From: Janthinobacterium sp. UMAB-56
GTDB taxonomy: Bacteria > Pseudomonadota > Gammaproteobacteria > Burkholderiales > Burkholderiaceae_D
Assembly (NCBI RefSeq): GCF_900095265.1
Contig: NZ_LT607664.1
Coordinates: 107,822 to 157,937, forward strand
DNA: 50,116 nt
Reading direction: 5' to 3'
Shown in pieces: positions 33,329-40,930 of the stretch. A program made the translations under genes and the position numbers. How positions within the stretch are numbered: the first letter of the stretch is position 1; each line of letters begins with the position of its first letter. A model generated the notes under the pieces. The model did no database searches and was not told where the DNA came from. It was given only the letters and a program-made list of their open reading frames with translations.

Positions 33329-34192
33329 TCAGTCGGAACCCGCCAAGGTTTCCAATACTTCCATCAACTTTTCCCGCTTCGCCAGCAAGGCGGGATCAAA
33401 CGCCGTCCACCGTTCCAGACGCAGCGCATACGCTGGCGTCATCATCGAGCCGAACACCTCCGCCTTGTCTTCCTCGGGACCATAAGCTGCGTACAGGCTG
33501 ACGAGTCCCGGCTGCGGGTGGCCGAGGTTTTGAAAACCCTTGCCGTAAGCCGTGGCGCCGCCCTGGCCGTAGGCTATGCCGGGCGGATTCAGGGCCAGCC
33601 AGGCGGGGTCGCGGTAATAGAAATCGTTGAACAGGCGGTATTCGATGAAATGGTAATACTCATGGTGCACGCGCAGCTCCATGCCGGACGGACACAGAGC
33701 GGCCAGCAGGTTGTCGGCGTAGACGACGCTGTCGATTTCCGGCGCCGGCATGGCCATGCGGCGCTGGCCATCCACGCTCAAGTCTTTCACCAGCACGACG
33801 TGGCGCAGGCCCGTGCGCGCGAAGACGCCGGCCGGGTAGCGTTCCATGGCCGGCAAGACGATGCTGAGCAACAATTGCAGCCCGGCGCGGTCTTGCTGCG
33901 AATCGCTGAAGGCCTGCGCCTCGCCACCGGGAATGGACAAGCTCCAGGCGGGCGCCAGTTGCAAAGCCGCCAGGCGCGCCGTGGCAATCGCCTGCAGTTG
34001 CGCCACGCTGGCGTCGCTGGGCGCAACGGGCGCATAGCGCACGTTCCAGTCGCATTCGCTGCGCATGCTGTCTTGCTGGGCGGCACGCTCGAACGCTTGC
34101 GCGTAGGCCGCCGACGGTGCGGGCGGGCCGACGCTGGCGCAAGCGGACAGCAATGCAAGGGCAACACAGGACAACAGGCGGCAAGCAGGCAT
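33329..34192 (-). CDS. Putative zinc metallopeptidase lipoprotein with HEXXH motif
   Basis: A 287-residue lipoprotein (lipobox LLSAC, Cys18) starting at ATG 34192. The zinc motif HEYYH (177-181) lies in VHHEYYHFIEYRL, with acidic residues about 60 residues later (PEEDKAEVFGSMM) that could supply the third ligand as in gluzincins; this third-ligand call is a guess. The rest (DIDSVVYADNLL and the Trp/Tyr-rich PAWLALNPPG region) I do not recognise as a known peptidase family. It would sit at the outer membrane or in the periplasm. A start six codons further upstream is possible. Confidence 0.7.
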   Translation of the reverse strand: MPACRLLSCVALALLSACASVGPPAPSAAYAQAFERAAQQDSMRSECDWNVRYAPVAPSDASVAQLQAIATARLAALQLAPAWSLSIPGGEAQAFSDSQQDRAGLQLLLSIVLPAMERYPAGVFARTGLRHVVLVKDLSVDGQRRMAMPAPEIDSVVYADNLLAALCPSGMELRVHHEYYHFIEYRLFNDFYYRDPAWLALNPPGIAYGQGGATAYGKGFQNLGHPQPGLVSLYAAYGPEEDKAEVFGSMMTPAYALRLERWTAFDPALLAKREKLMEVLETLAGSD

Positions 34193-34268
34193 GGGATCTT
34201 TCACAGGCATCAACAATGGGGCGCAATCACTGCGCGCCATTGTACAAGCCGCCCATTTCCTCACGCCA

Positions 34269-35264
34269 TCAACGCTGGTAATGCTTGAAGAAATTCCAGC
34301 TGATCACGGTGGCGTCCGGCCCCAGTTCATCGCTGAACGGCCAGCCCGGAGGCCCGCCGCTCCACGCATGGTTCATGCCCTCGACCGTGTACTTTTGCGC
34401 GATGACGGCGCCGTTGTGCCGATACGTGTCGATGGAGTAGCTGCGGCCATACGGCACTGTCTGGCGCACGATGCTGTCGGCACGGTAGCGCACGCTGTCA
34501 TTATCGAGGCCATCGTCGCCATAGTCGCTGGTCTGCAGGAATTGCTCGATGGTTTGCTCGCCGTTGACAGGGTTGACGACGATGTCGGAAGTGCCGTGGA
34601 ACACCATCGTCGGCATCAGGCGGCGCGGCGAACCGGAACAGCGCCAGGCATCCTTGCCGCGTACTTTCGGATCGAAGGCACTGCCGTTGAACAGCGAATC
34701 GGCGGCCGTGAGCATGCCGATGGCGCCCTTGTACATGCCACCCGAATGCACCATCACTGCGGCGAACACATCCGAGTAACAGGCGGCCATGATGGATGCC
34801 ATGGCGCCGCCGGCCGAAATGCCCGTCACATATACGCGGCTGTTGTCGACCGCATATTTGTTCTTGATCTTGTTCAAGATGCCCATCAGCACGGCCGGCT
34901 CGCCCGTGCCCCGCTCCTGGTTCAGCGGCAGCATGAAATTCCAGCAGCGCATGGGGTTGGCCGTGACGTTCTGGCGCGGATAGACGACGATGAAGTTTTC
35001 GCTGTCGGCCAGTTGGTTGTAGCGGCTGACGGCGGCCATGCTGTTGGGCTCGGAACCGCAGCCATGCAGCATCAGCACCACGGGCAGCGGCGTGTTGGGG
35101 TTGTAATTGCTCGGTAGCCAGACCTGGTATTCGCGTGAGCCCCACAGGCTCGCGTACAGGCCGAAGTCCCACTGCCCGGCAAAGGCCGGCAGCGCTGCCA
35201 GCAAGCCGCAGGCGGCGATGCATGCAGATAAGATATGACGCAGTTGCTGATGCAGATTTGCCAT
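34269..35264 (-). CDS. Secreted esterase of the PHB depolymerase family
   Basis: A 331-residue protein with a signal peptide (residues 1-29, AFA|GQ) and an alpha/beta-hydrolase fold. The oxyanion region HGCGSEP, nucleophile GISAGGA (Ser), GTSDIVV (Asp) and GMNHAWSGG (His) give an intact triad. Members split polyhydroxybutyrate oligomers or other esters, such as feruloyl esters, outside the cell. CAGGAG lies six bases before the ATG. It is downstream of the second TonB receptor on the same strand, which suggests that product uptake is coupled. Confidence 0.9.
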   Translation of the reverse strand: MANLHQQLRHILSACIAACGLLAALPAFAGQWDFGLYASLWGSREYQVWLPSNYNPNTPLPVVLMLHGCGSEPNSMAAVSRYNQLADSENFIVVYPRQNVTANPMRCWNFMLPLNQERGTGEPAVLMGILNKIKNKYAVDNSRVYVTGISAGGAMASIMAACYSDVFAAVMVHSGGMYKGAIGMLTAADSLFNGSAFDPKVRGKDAWRCSGSPRRLMPTMVFHGTSDIVVNPVNGEQTIEQFLQTSDYGDDGLDNDSVRYRADSIVRQTVPYGRSYSIDTYRHNGAVIAQKYTVEGMNHAWSGGPPGWPFSDELGPDATVISWNFFKHYQR

Positions 35265-35307
35265 GCCAGTCTCCTGATTCATTAAGGATGAAAACAGCGA
35301 CAACGAA

Positions 35308-35331
35308 CCAGCCTGGCGCTCACCAGGCTGG
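35308..35331 (-). terminator. Hairpin after the second TonB receptor gene
   Basis: CCAGCCTGG-6-CCAGGCTGG (9-bp perfect stem) 16 bases after the receptor stop; on the minus strand it is followed by TTCGTT rather than a T-run, so termination may be partial and the esterase could be read through. Confidence 0.5.
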
Positions 35332-35346
35332 CACTTCAACAAGCTT

Positions 35347-37566
35347 TTAGAACTTGTAGCCGGCCTTGGCGATGATCTGGCGCGGCGGGCCATAGAAACC
35401 GTCGAGGATGAACACGGCGGGAATGTTGTAGCCATCCGTGCGGTAGCGTTTGTTGCCCAGGTTGCTGCCGTGCAGGCTGAAGGTCCAGTGCTTCGGCGCT
35501 TCCCATACGACGCCCGCCGTCCAAAGGCTGTAGCCGCCCTGCGCCAGGGTGTCGCTCAAGTCCGTGGTCGGATACACCTTGCTGCGGTAGCCATAGCCGA
35601 CCATGCTGCGCAAGGCACCACCAAACACATCGCGGTCCGTGCGCGTCACATTCAAGCCCACTTGCCGGGCTGGCGTGTTGCTGAACTTTTGCGTATCCGC
35701 AATGTTCTTGCCGCCACTCATGAACTCGTCATAGCGGGCATTGAGCAGGGCGAGGAAGCCGTTGACTTCCCACTGGCGGTTGGGCCGCCACGAAAATTCG
35801 AACTCGGCGCCTTTGACGGTGGCCTTGCCCGCATTCGTGAAATCGCCATAAAAGCCCGGCACGCCGCCCGGCTGCACATAGCTGGTAAACACCGACAATT
35901 GGATATCCTTGTAGCGGTTGGTGAACAGGGCCACGTTGGCGTCAAACGTATCGTCCGGCGCCGCGTATTTCATGCCCACTTCCAGCGCGTCGAGTTTTTC
36001 ATCCTTGTAGGGGCGCGCCGAATCGGGCACCACCAGATTGTTGGCGCGCACGTTGTAGCCGCCCGACTTGAAACCGCGCGACAGGTTGCTGTAGAAATTC
36101 GTCGTCTTCGACGCTTCATAGCGCACGGACAATTTCGGCGAGGTATTGCTGACCGACAAGGACTTGTCGAAGTCGGCCGCCGTCTGGATGGGACGCGTAA
36201 AGCCCACGTCGGCAAAAGCGCGGTTGAGCACGATGGCGCGCTTTTCCTCGCGCGTGTGGCGCAAGCCCGCATTGATGCTCCACACCTTGCCCAGCGGCCA
36301 GGTCCAGTCCGTGTACAGCGCCGTGCTGTCCGTCTCCACCGTGCTGACGGCCGCCGTGAACTGGCGCCCCAGGAAGTTGTTGTAGATGCCGCCGCCTGCC
36401 GTGCCTTCGAAGCGGTACAGGCCGATCACGCCGGCGCCATGGTCGCCGCTGTAAGATGCCTGCAATTCCAGGCTTTTCTGTTCGTCGCGGGAGTCGCCGA
36501 AGACGTCGGCGATGGGCTGCGGCAAGCCGTCGAAGTCGATGGTTTGCTCGGACGTGCTGCGCCGCTTGGCGCCGATCACTTTGACGGACCAGTCGTTCGA
36601 CAGCGTGTAGTTGGCCACCAGCGAGCCGCCCCGATTGTGCGTGAAGTTGTTGCCCGGCATGCCGCTCTGGATATCATACGCATCCGTGCTGGCTGGCCGC
36701 TTGAGCGGGTCGAAAGCGCTGACACCCATGCGCTGGAAGCCGCGCACGCCCGATTTATCGTCCGTGGCGTCCAGGCTCAGCACGACGGTCAAGGGTATGT
36801 CCTGCGGAAAGTAGCCGACGGACAGGCGCGCGGCCGTACTGTCCTGGTCGCTGACCTGTTCGCCATTAAAGGTGTTGCGGCCGAAACCGTCACGGTCCAG
36901 TTTGGCGGCCGCCAGGCGCGCGCGCCAGGTGCCGTTCTCGTTGGCCAGATTGAAGGCGGCCTTGAAGTTGCGCTGATTGTAATTACCGAGGCCGACTTCC
37001 GCCGAGGCGCCGTTTTCCTTCGCCAGGGGGCGCGAAATGTACTTGATGGCGCCGCCGATGGTGTTCTTGCCGTACAAGGTGCCTTGCGGGCCGCGCAGCA
37101 CTTCGATGCGCTGCACGTCGAATACGTCGAGCAGCGCGCCCTGCGGACGGGCCATGTAGACGTCGTCAAAATAGATGCCCACGCCAGGGTCCACGCCCCA
37201 GACGGGATCGGCCTGGCCCACACCGCGAATGAAGGCCGTCAGGGTGGTATTCGTGCCGCGCGAAGCGTACACGGTCAGGTTCGGCACGCGCTCCTGCAAG
37301 TCGGCCAGGTTCTGGATATTCGCCCGTTCCAGGGCCTTGGCGGAGAACGCCGTGACGGCCAGCGGCACGTCCTGCAAGCGTTCTTCGCGGCGGCGGGCGG
37401 AAACGGTGACGGTTTCCATGCGCTCTTTCGCGTCGCTGGCCTCGCTGGCGCTTTGGGCGCTGGCGGTGGCAGCGGTGGCGGCTTCCTGCGCCAGGGCCTG
37501 GGTGGAAAAGCTGAAGGCACCGGCAACGGCGAGGGCGGCGGGCATTAATTTCAAAGCAAGTTTCAT
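35347..37566 (-). CDS. TonB-dependent outer-membrane receptor
   Basis: A 739-residue receptor: signal peptide (residues 1-26, ALA|QE), TonB box (METVTVSAR), plug with IEVLRGPQGTLYGKNTIGG (to about 180) and a beta-barrel ending in Phe (KAGYKF). The pattern is like sphingomonad and xanthomonad receptors for organic substrates. It lies between an alpha/beta hydrolase gene and a secreted esterase gene, which hints at an ester or lipid-related ligand. ATG 37566 is chosen for the signal peptide and TGGAGA six bases upstream. The 148 bases before it (37567-37714) show no obvious promoter. Confidence 0.93.
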   Translation of the reverse strand: MKLALKLMPAALAVAGAFSFSTQALAQEAATAATASAQSASEASDAKERMETVTVSARRREERLQDVPLAVTAFSAKALERANIQNLADLQERVPNLTVYASRGTNTTLTAFIRGVGQADPVWGVDPGVGIYFDDVYMARPQGALLDVFDVQRIEVLRGPQGTLYGKNTIGGAIKYISRPLAKENGASAEVGLGNYNQRNFKAAFNLANENGTWRARLAAAKLDRDGFGRNTFNGEQVSDQDSTAARLSVGYFPQDIPLTVVLSLDATDDKSGVRGFQRMGVSAFDPLKRPASTDAYDIQSGMPGNNFTHNRGGSLVANYTLSNDWSVKVIGAKRRSTSEQTIDFDGLPQPIADVFGDSRDEQKSLELQASYSGDHGAGVIGLYRFEGTAGGGIYNNFLGRQFTAAVSTVETDSTALYTDWTWPLGKVWSINAGLRHTREEKRAIVLNRAFADVGFTRPIQTAADFDKSLSVSNTSPKLSVRYEASKTTNFYSNLSRGFKSGGYNVRANNLVVPDSARPYKDEKLDALEVGMKYAAPDDTFDANVALFTNRYKDIQLSVFTSYVQPGGVPGFYGDFTNAGKATVKGAEFEFSWRPNRQWEVNGFLALLNARYDEFMSGGKNIADTQKFSNTPARQVGLNVTRTDRDVFGGALRSMVGYGYRSKVYPTTDLSDTLAQGGYSLWTAGVVWEAPKHWTFSLHGSNLGNKRYRTDGYNIPAVFILDGFYGPPRQIIAKAGYKF

Positions 37567-37714
37567 AGCGTCTCCAATGTCAGACTTGCTTGCCACCAGG
37601 GAAGACGGCCGGATACCAGAATCGCAGGACGTAACGGTACCGGCGCGCGCGTAGCGAGCACCTGCCCTGCGATGACTGTTTCCCGGCCCGCTGCCCGTGC
37701 GGCGAGTGGCCTGT

Positions 37715-38527
37715 TTATTTTGAATGTGTGGCGAGGAAGGACTGCAACAAGGTATTCACACGCTGCGCCTGGTCCAGGGGCGTGGCGTGGCGCGAGTTCG
37801 CGATAATCTCGATCTCGCACTGCTGAAACTGTGCGGCAAAGGCCCGCTTGCTGGCGACGGGCGTGTAATCCTGGTCGGCCGCCATGATGAAGACGGGCAT
37901 GGCCAGGGCCTGGAAATGCATGTCGATATCCCAGTGGAAAATGGCGTCCAGCGCGGCCAGGTAGGCGCGCTTGTCCATGCCCGCCATTTGCCTGGCGAAG
38001 CGCTCGACCAGGGGCTGCTGGGATGGATCGGGAAACAGTTTCTTGCCGATGATGTTGCCCATGGTTTTCAGGCCGAAGGTAGCGATCACCGTGCGGCGCA
38101 GCCAGTAGGCAAACAGCAAAGAAGCAGGCTTGCTGCCCTGGAAGGGCTGGGAATTGATCAGGCACAAACTGGCCACCCTGTCGGGAGCGCGGTTGGCCAT
38201 GTCCAGGCCCACCATGCCGCCCAGGGAAAAGCCGACGATGTGCGCGCGCGGCACGTCGAGCTGGTCCATCAAATTGAAGAGGTCGTTGGCGAAGTCGCCG
38301 ATCTGCCAGTCGCCGCTTGGCGCAGGGCTGGCGCCATGGCCGCGCATATCGGGCACGATCAGGCGATAGTGACTGCCGAGGGCATCGATTTGCGGGCGCC
38401 AGTCTTCGGCGCAGGAACCGAGGCCGTGCAGCAGAAACACGGGCTCGCCCTGTCCTGTCTCTGTGCCGGGATCGAGGTCGAGGTCGAGGTAATGCAATGT
38501 AACATCGGATGTGGTGTGACGCCGCAT
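37715..38527 (-). CDS. Alpha/beta hydrolase
   Basis: A 270-residue cytosolic hydrolase. The oxyanion HGLGSCAEDW, PDMRGHGAS, nucleophile elbow GFSLGG (Ser101), ADQDYTP (Asp) and SRHATP (His) are all visible. The nearest general type is 3-oxoadipate enol-lactonase-like or short-chain esterase. Family members hydrolyse esters, lactones or thioesters. AAGGAG lies six bases before ATG 38527. It is the first gene after a strong promoter whose operators match one found at the tetR start, so it is probably TetR-controlled, with the receptor gene downstream. Confidence 0.92.
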   Translation of the reverse strand: MRRHTTSDVTLHYLDLDLDPGTETGQGEPVFLLHGLGSCAEDWRPQIDALGSHYRLIVPDMRGHGASPAPSGDWQIGDFANDLFNLMDQLDVPRAHIVGFSLGGMVGLDMANRAPDRVASLCLINSQPFQGSKPASLLFAYWLRRTVIATFGLKTMGNIIGKKLFPDPSQQPLVERFARQMAGMDKRAYLAALDAIFHWDIDMHFQALAMPVFIMAADQDYTPVASKRAFAAQFQQCEIEIIANSRHATPLDQAQRVNTLLQSFLATHSK

Positions 38528-38572
38528 TCTGTCTCCTTGCTGTTGAACATGCTTTGTGTTCAGGTGCAGGAA

Positions 38573-38625
38573 TATGTTTTCCTGCTGTTGGAAAACATAA
38601 TACGGAATCCGAATTCCGATTTCAA
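38573..38625 (-). promoter_or_regulatory. Promoter of the hydrolase gene with two operators in it
   Basis: On the minus strand TTGAAA (38625-38620) and TATTAT (38602-38597) are exactly 17 bases apart. The 16-base near-palindrome CGGAATCCGAATTCCG (38603-38618) fills the spacer. A perfect 27-bp inverted repeat, TATGTTTTCC-7-GGAAAACATA (38573-38599), overlaps the -10 box and covers the start region. A protein bound to either would block RNA polymerase. Confidence 0.75.
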
Positions 38626-38643
38626 GTTAAATCGCACAATATC

Positions 38644-39282
38644 TCAAGTCAGGTAATTTAAAGCAACACGCACCAGTTCATCTTCCAGTGCCGCGCCCGA
38701 TAAAAAGGACAGCGAGCCCGTCAGGGTGTGCTGGTTCAGGATGCCCAGCAGCACGGGCGGCACCACCATCATCGCCTGCGTGGGGTTCGGGTGGCGGATG
38801 CTGGAGGACTTGCTGGCCAGCACGGCGACCGTGCGCTGCGAGATCAGATGATTGATCTGGTGCACCCTGTCGCGAAATTGCGCATCCTGCGACGCGCGCG
38901 TGATCAAGGCCCGCAAGACGCCGCTGCGCCCGCCATTCACGGCCACGAACATGGCCACCATGGCGCGGATGAACTCTTCCAGGCTGCGCCCTTCCCACTG
39001 GCGCAGCTCCGTCAGGGTCTCGACCTTGTCCACCATGTCGGAAAAAAAACGCTGCAGCAGCAAGCGGCTCAGGGTGTCCTTGTCGCCCAGCAAGCGGTAA
39101 AAAGTGCCGACGGATGTTTCCGCCAGCCTGGCCAGGTCGGCCACGCCGATTTCATCGAAACGGTTTTCCGCCAGCAACTGTTCGCCTACCTGCAGCAGGC
39201 GCTCGAACGCTTGCTTGCTGCGCGCCTGGGTGGGTTCAGGGGGAACGATCATCTGCGGGAAGGGCATCGGGAAGGAAGGCAT
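38644..39282 (-). CDS. TetR family transcriptional regulator
   Basis: About 212 residues; a TetR helix-turn-helix at the N-terminus (about 17-65: QARSKQAFERLL, IGVADLARLAETSVGTFYRLLGDKD) and a C-terminal ligand domain of unknown specificity. Start is uncertain (ATG 39282, or the later ATGs at residues 6 and 11), since no ribosome site is obvious. It is encoded directly upstream of the hydrolase gene on the same strand, and a 16-bp semi-palindrome occurs both in its own leader and in the hydrolase promoter, the expected arrangement for an autoregulated local repressor. Confidence 0.88.
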   Translation of the reverse strand: MPSFPMPFPQMIVPPEPTQARSKQAFERLLQVGEQLLAENRFDEIGVADLARLAETSVGTFYRLLGDKDTLSRLLLQRFFSDMVDKVETLTELRQWEGRSLEEFIRAMVAMFVAVNGGRSGVLRALITRASQDAQFRDRVHQINHLISQRTVAVLASKSSSIRHPNPTQAMMVVPPVLLGILNQHTLTGSLSFLSGAALEDELVRVALNYLT

Positions 39283-39304
39283 GCGGCGTCGGCGTCTCGA
39301 ATAG

Positions 39305-39320
39305 TGGAACCTGAGTTCCG
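39305..39320. promoter_or_regulatory. Candidate TetR operator in the tetR leader
   Basis: TGGAACCTGAGTTCCG, 23 bases before the tetR start, matches the 16-base element in the hydrolase promoter at 12 of 16 positions, with the differing bases paired so that symmetry is kept. Confidence 0.55.
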
Positions 39321-39389
39321 TTATGGGGTGCGCGTATTGTAACGCGGGAGACGGCCGATGGGGAGCGCCGCGTGGCGCCCTGGCGTGTG

Positions 39390-40346
39390 CTACCTGCCCT
39401 GCCACTCCATGTAGACGTCGGCGCGCTGGTAATGGGCGTCGCCGGCGGGCCGCGCCACGTGCTGAAAACCGCTGCTTTCGTACAGGCGGATGGCGGGCGC
39501 CAGCTTGCTGTTCGACTCCAGGAACAGCAGCGTCGCGCCGCTGGCCTCGAAGGCGTCGAAAGCCCGTTCGATCAAGCGCCTTGCGATGCCCAGGCCCTGG
39601 CATTCTGGCGTGACGGCCATCTTCGACAGTTCGATGCTGGCGTCGCCGGTGCAGATCAGGGCGCAAGTGCCGACGATCTTGCCATCGAGGCGAGCGAGGA
39701 AAATCTGCCCGCCATCGTCAAGTATCGAGCTTTGCGGATCGGACAGCACCTTGTCGTCCAGCGCCTCGACATAGAAATAGCGTTCCAGCCAAGCGATATT
39801 CAGGCGCTTGAAATCGGCCGCATATTGCGCGGCGTAATCGATGATTTCCACGGCGTCCCGCTCGCGCTGGCGCCGGCAGGCGGCAATCGTCTCGCCAAAA
39901 CCCTGCGCCTGCAAGCGCGCTTCGGCCCGCTCCAGGCTGGCCATCAGTTGCGGCGTGCCCTGCTCGAACACGGCGTCAATGGCCGCGCGCACATCGTCCC
40001 ACAGGGGCGCCATATTGCGCAGCAATGCCTGCCCGGCTTCGGACAGCGCCAGCAGCCGGCGCCGCTCATCCTTGGCGTCCGGCATCTCCGTCACCACGCC
40101 GGCATCGAGCAACTTGCGTCCCAGTTGCACCACCACCGGGTGCGTCTGCCCGATCTGCGCGGCCAGGGTCGTGATCGCCGTGGGACCGTTGTCGCGCAGT
40201 AGCAATAACAAGGGAAAACAGCGCGAGCTCAGCTCGACGCCGGCCGCCAGATAGCTGGTATCGACGCCCGCATACAGTTGATCGGAAAGACGGCGCAGGC
40301 GGCTGCCCAGCATCAGGGAGCCGTAGGTTTGCAGGTTGGAGGACAT
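39390..40346 (-). CDS. MarR-GNAT fusion regulator/acetyltransferase
   Basis: A 318-residue fusion. The N-terminal MarR winged helix (about 15-150; ITTLAAQIGQTHPVVVQLGRKLL, then DAKDERRRLLALSEAGQ) is followed by a GNAT N-acetyltransferase domain (about 155-318) with the acetyl-CoA loop ECQGLGIARRL and the ending LYESSGFQHV. The acetyl group target is unknown. Fusions of this sort are known in proteobacteria; whether the GNAT part alters proteins or small molecules is not. A 22-bp MarR-like palindrome lies 12 bases upstream, implying autoregulation. No ribosome site precedes the ATG. Confidence 0.92.
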   Translation of the reverse strand: MSSNLQTYGSLMLGSRLRRLSDQLYAGVDTSYLAAGVELSSRCFPLLLLLRDNGPTAITTLAAQIGQTHPVVVQLGRKLLDAGVVTEMPDAKDERRRLLALSEAGQALLRNMAPLWDDVRAAIDAVFEQGTPQLMASLERAEARLQAQGFGETIAACRRQRERDAVEIIDYAAQYAADFKRLNIAWLERYFYVEALDDKVLSDPQSSILDDGGQIFLARLDGKIVGTCALICTGDASIELSKMAVTPECQGLGIARRLIERAFDAFEASGATLLFLESNSKLAPAIRLYESSGFQHVARPAGDAHYQRADVYMEWQGR

Positions 40347-40357
40347 GTTTGACAGGA

Positions 40358-40379
40358 TATATGTAAGTAGTTACGTATA
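40358..40379. promoter_or_regulatory. Candidate MarR operator upstream of the fusion gene
   Basis: TATATGTAA-gtag-TTACGTATA: 9-bp arms with one mismatch and a 4-base spacer, 12-33 bases before the ATG. The size, AT content and position are those of a typical MarR autoregulatory site. Confidence 0.6.
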
Positions 40380-40429
40380 CCCTAACGCAAACCAAGTTTC
40401 GAAGTCAAGCGTCAGCGCTTGTTGATCGC

Positions 40430-40864
40430 TTATTCATCATCATCGTCATCGGCCAGCGCCAATAGCAGCCTGGCCCGGAACACCGCCCCGGCCATCTCGC
40501 CCAAGCCCGGCCACACCTGCCTCAGCCAGCGCCTGCCCTCCTCGCTGGGCACCACATATGGCGCCTCGCGCGTGGTGCAGCCCAGGCCGATTGCGATGAC
40601 TTGCCCTGCATCTTCCAGGCCGCCGGCGATCATGGCGTCGATAGGGCATGCGATGAGCTCGGCGGTCAAATGCGGACGCAGCAGGCAAGCGGGCGCGATG
40701 ATGGCGAACGACGCTTCCGCATAATTCCAGCAATTGGTGGGCCAGTGGGCGTTTTTCACATTTTCCAGGAAGACAGCATCACTGAGCATTTCCGGATGGG
40801 CTTGCGCCTGCGCATAGAAAACGGCGAGGGCGACGAGTTGTGGCGGGGAAGTCCAGATGGGCAT
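40430..40864 (-). CDS. Protein of unknown function with acidic tail
   Basis: A 144-residue protein starting at ATG 40864 (MPIWTSPPQLVALAVFYA); no signal peptide. The sequence is hydrophobic and rich in Ala/Leu, with a central ECxxxP-like stretch (LIACPIDAMIAGGLEDAGQVI) and a C-terminal run of Asp (ADDDDDE). I do not recognise a family. There is no strong ribosome site. It lies 83 bases upstream of the MarR-GNAT gene on the same strand. Confidence 0.5.
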   Translation of the reverse strand: MPIWTSPPQLVALAVFYAQAQAHPEMLSDAVFLENVKNAHWPTNCWNYAEASFAIIAPACLLRPHLTAELIACPIDAMIAGGLEDAGQVIAIGLGCTTREAPYVVPSEEGRRWLRQVWPGLGEMAGAVFRARLLLALADDDDDE

Positions 40865-40930
40865 GGGAACACAGACAAGAAGGGCTGGCGAATGCGGGAC
40901 CAAAGCCCGACATTCGCCATATTACATCAC

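Noticed and set aside
35470..37548. 692-codon plus-strand ORF opposite the second TonB receptor
   Set aside because: Same reason: antisense, Arg/Ala/His-rich, no recognisable motif.
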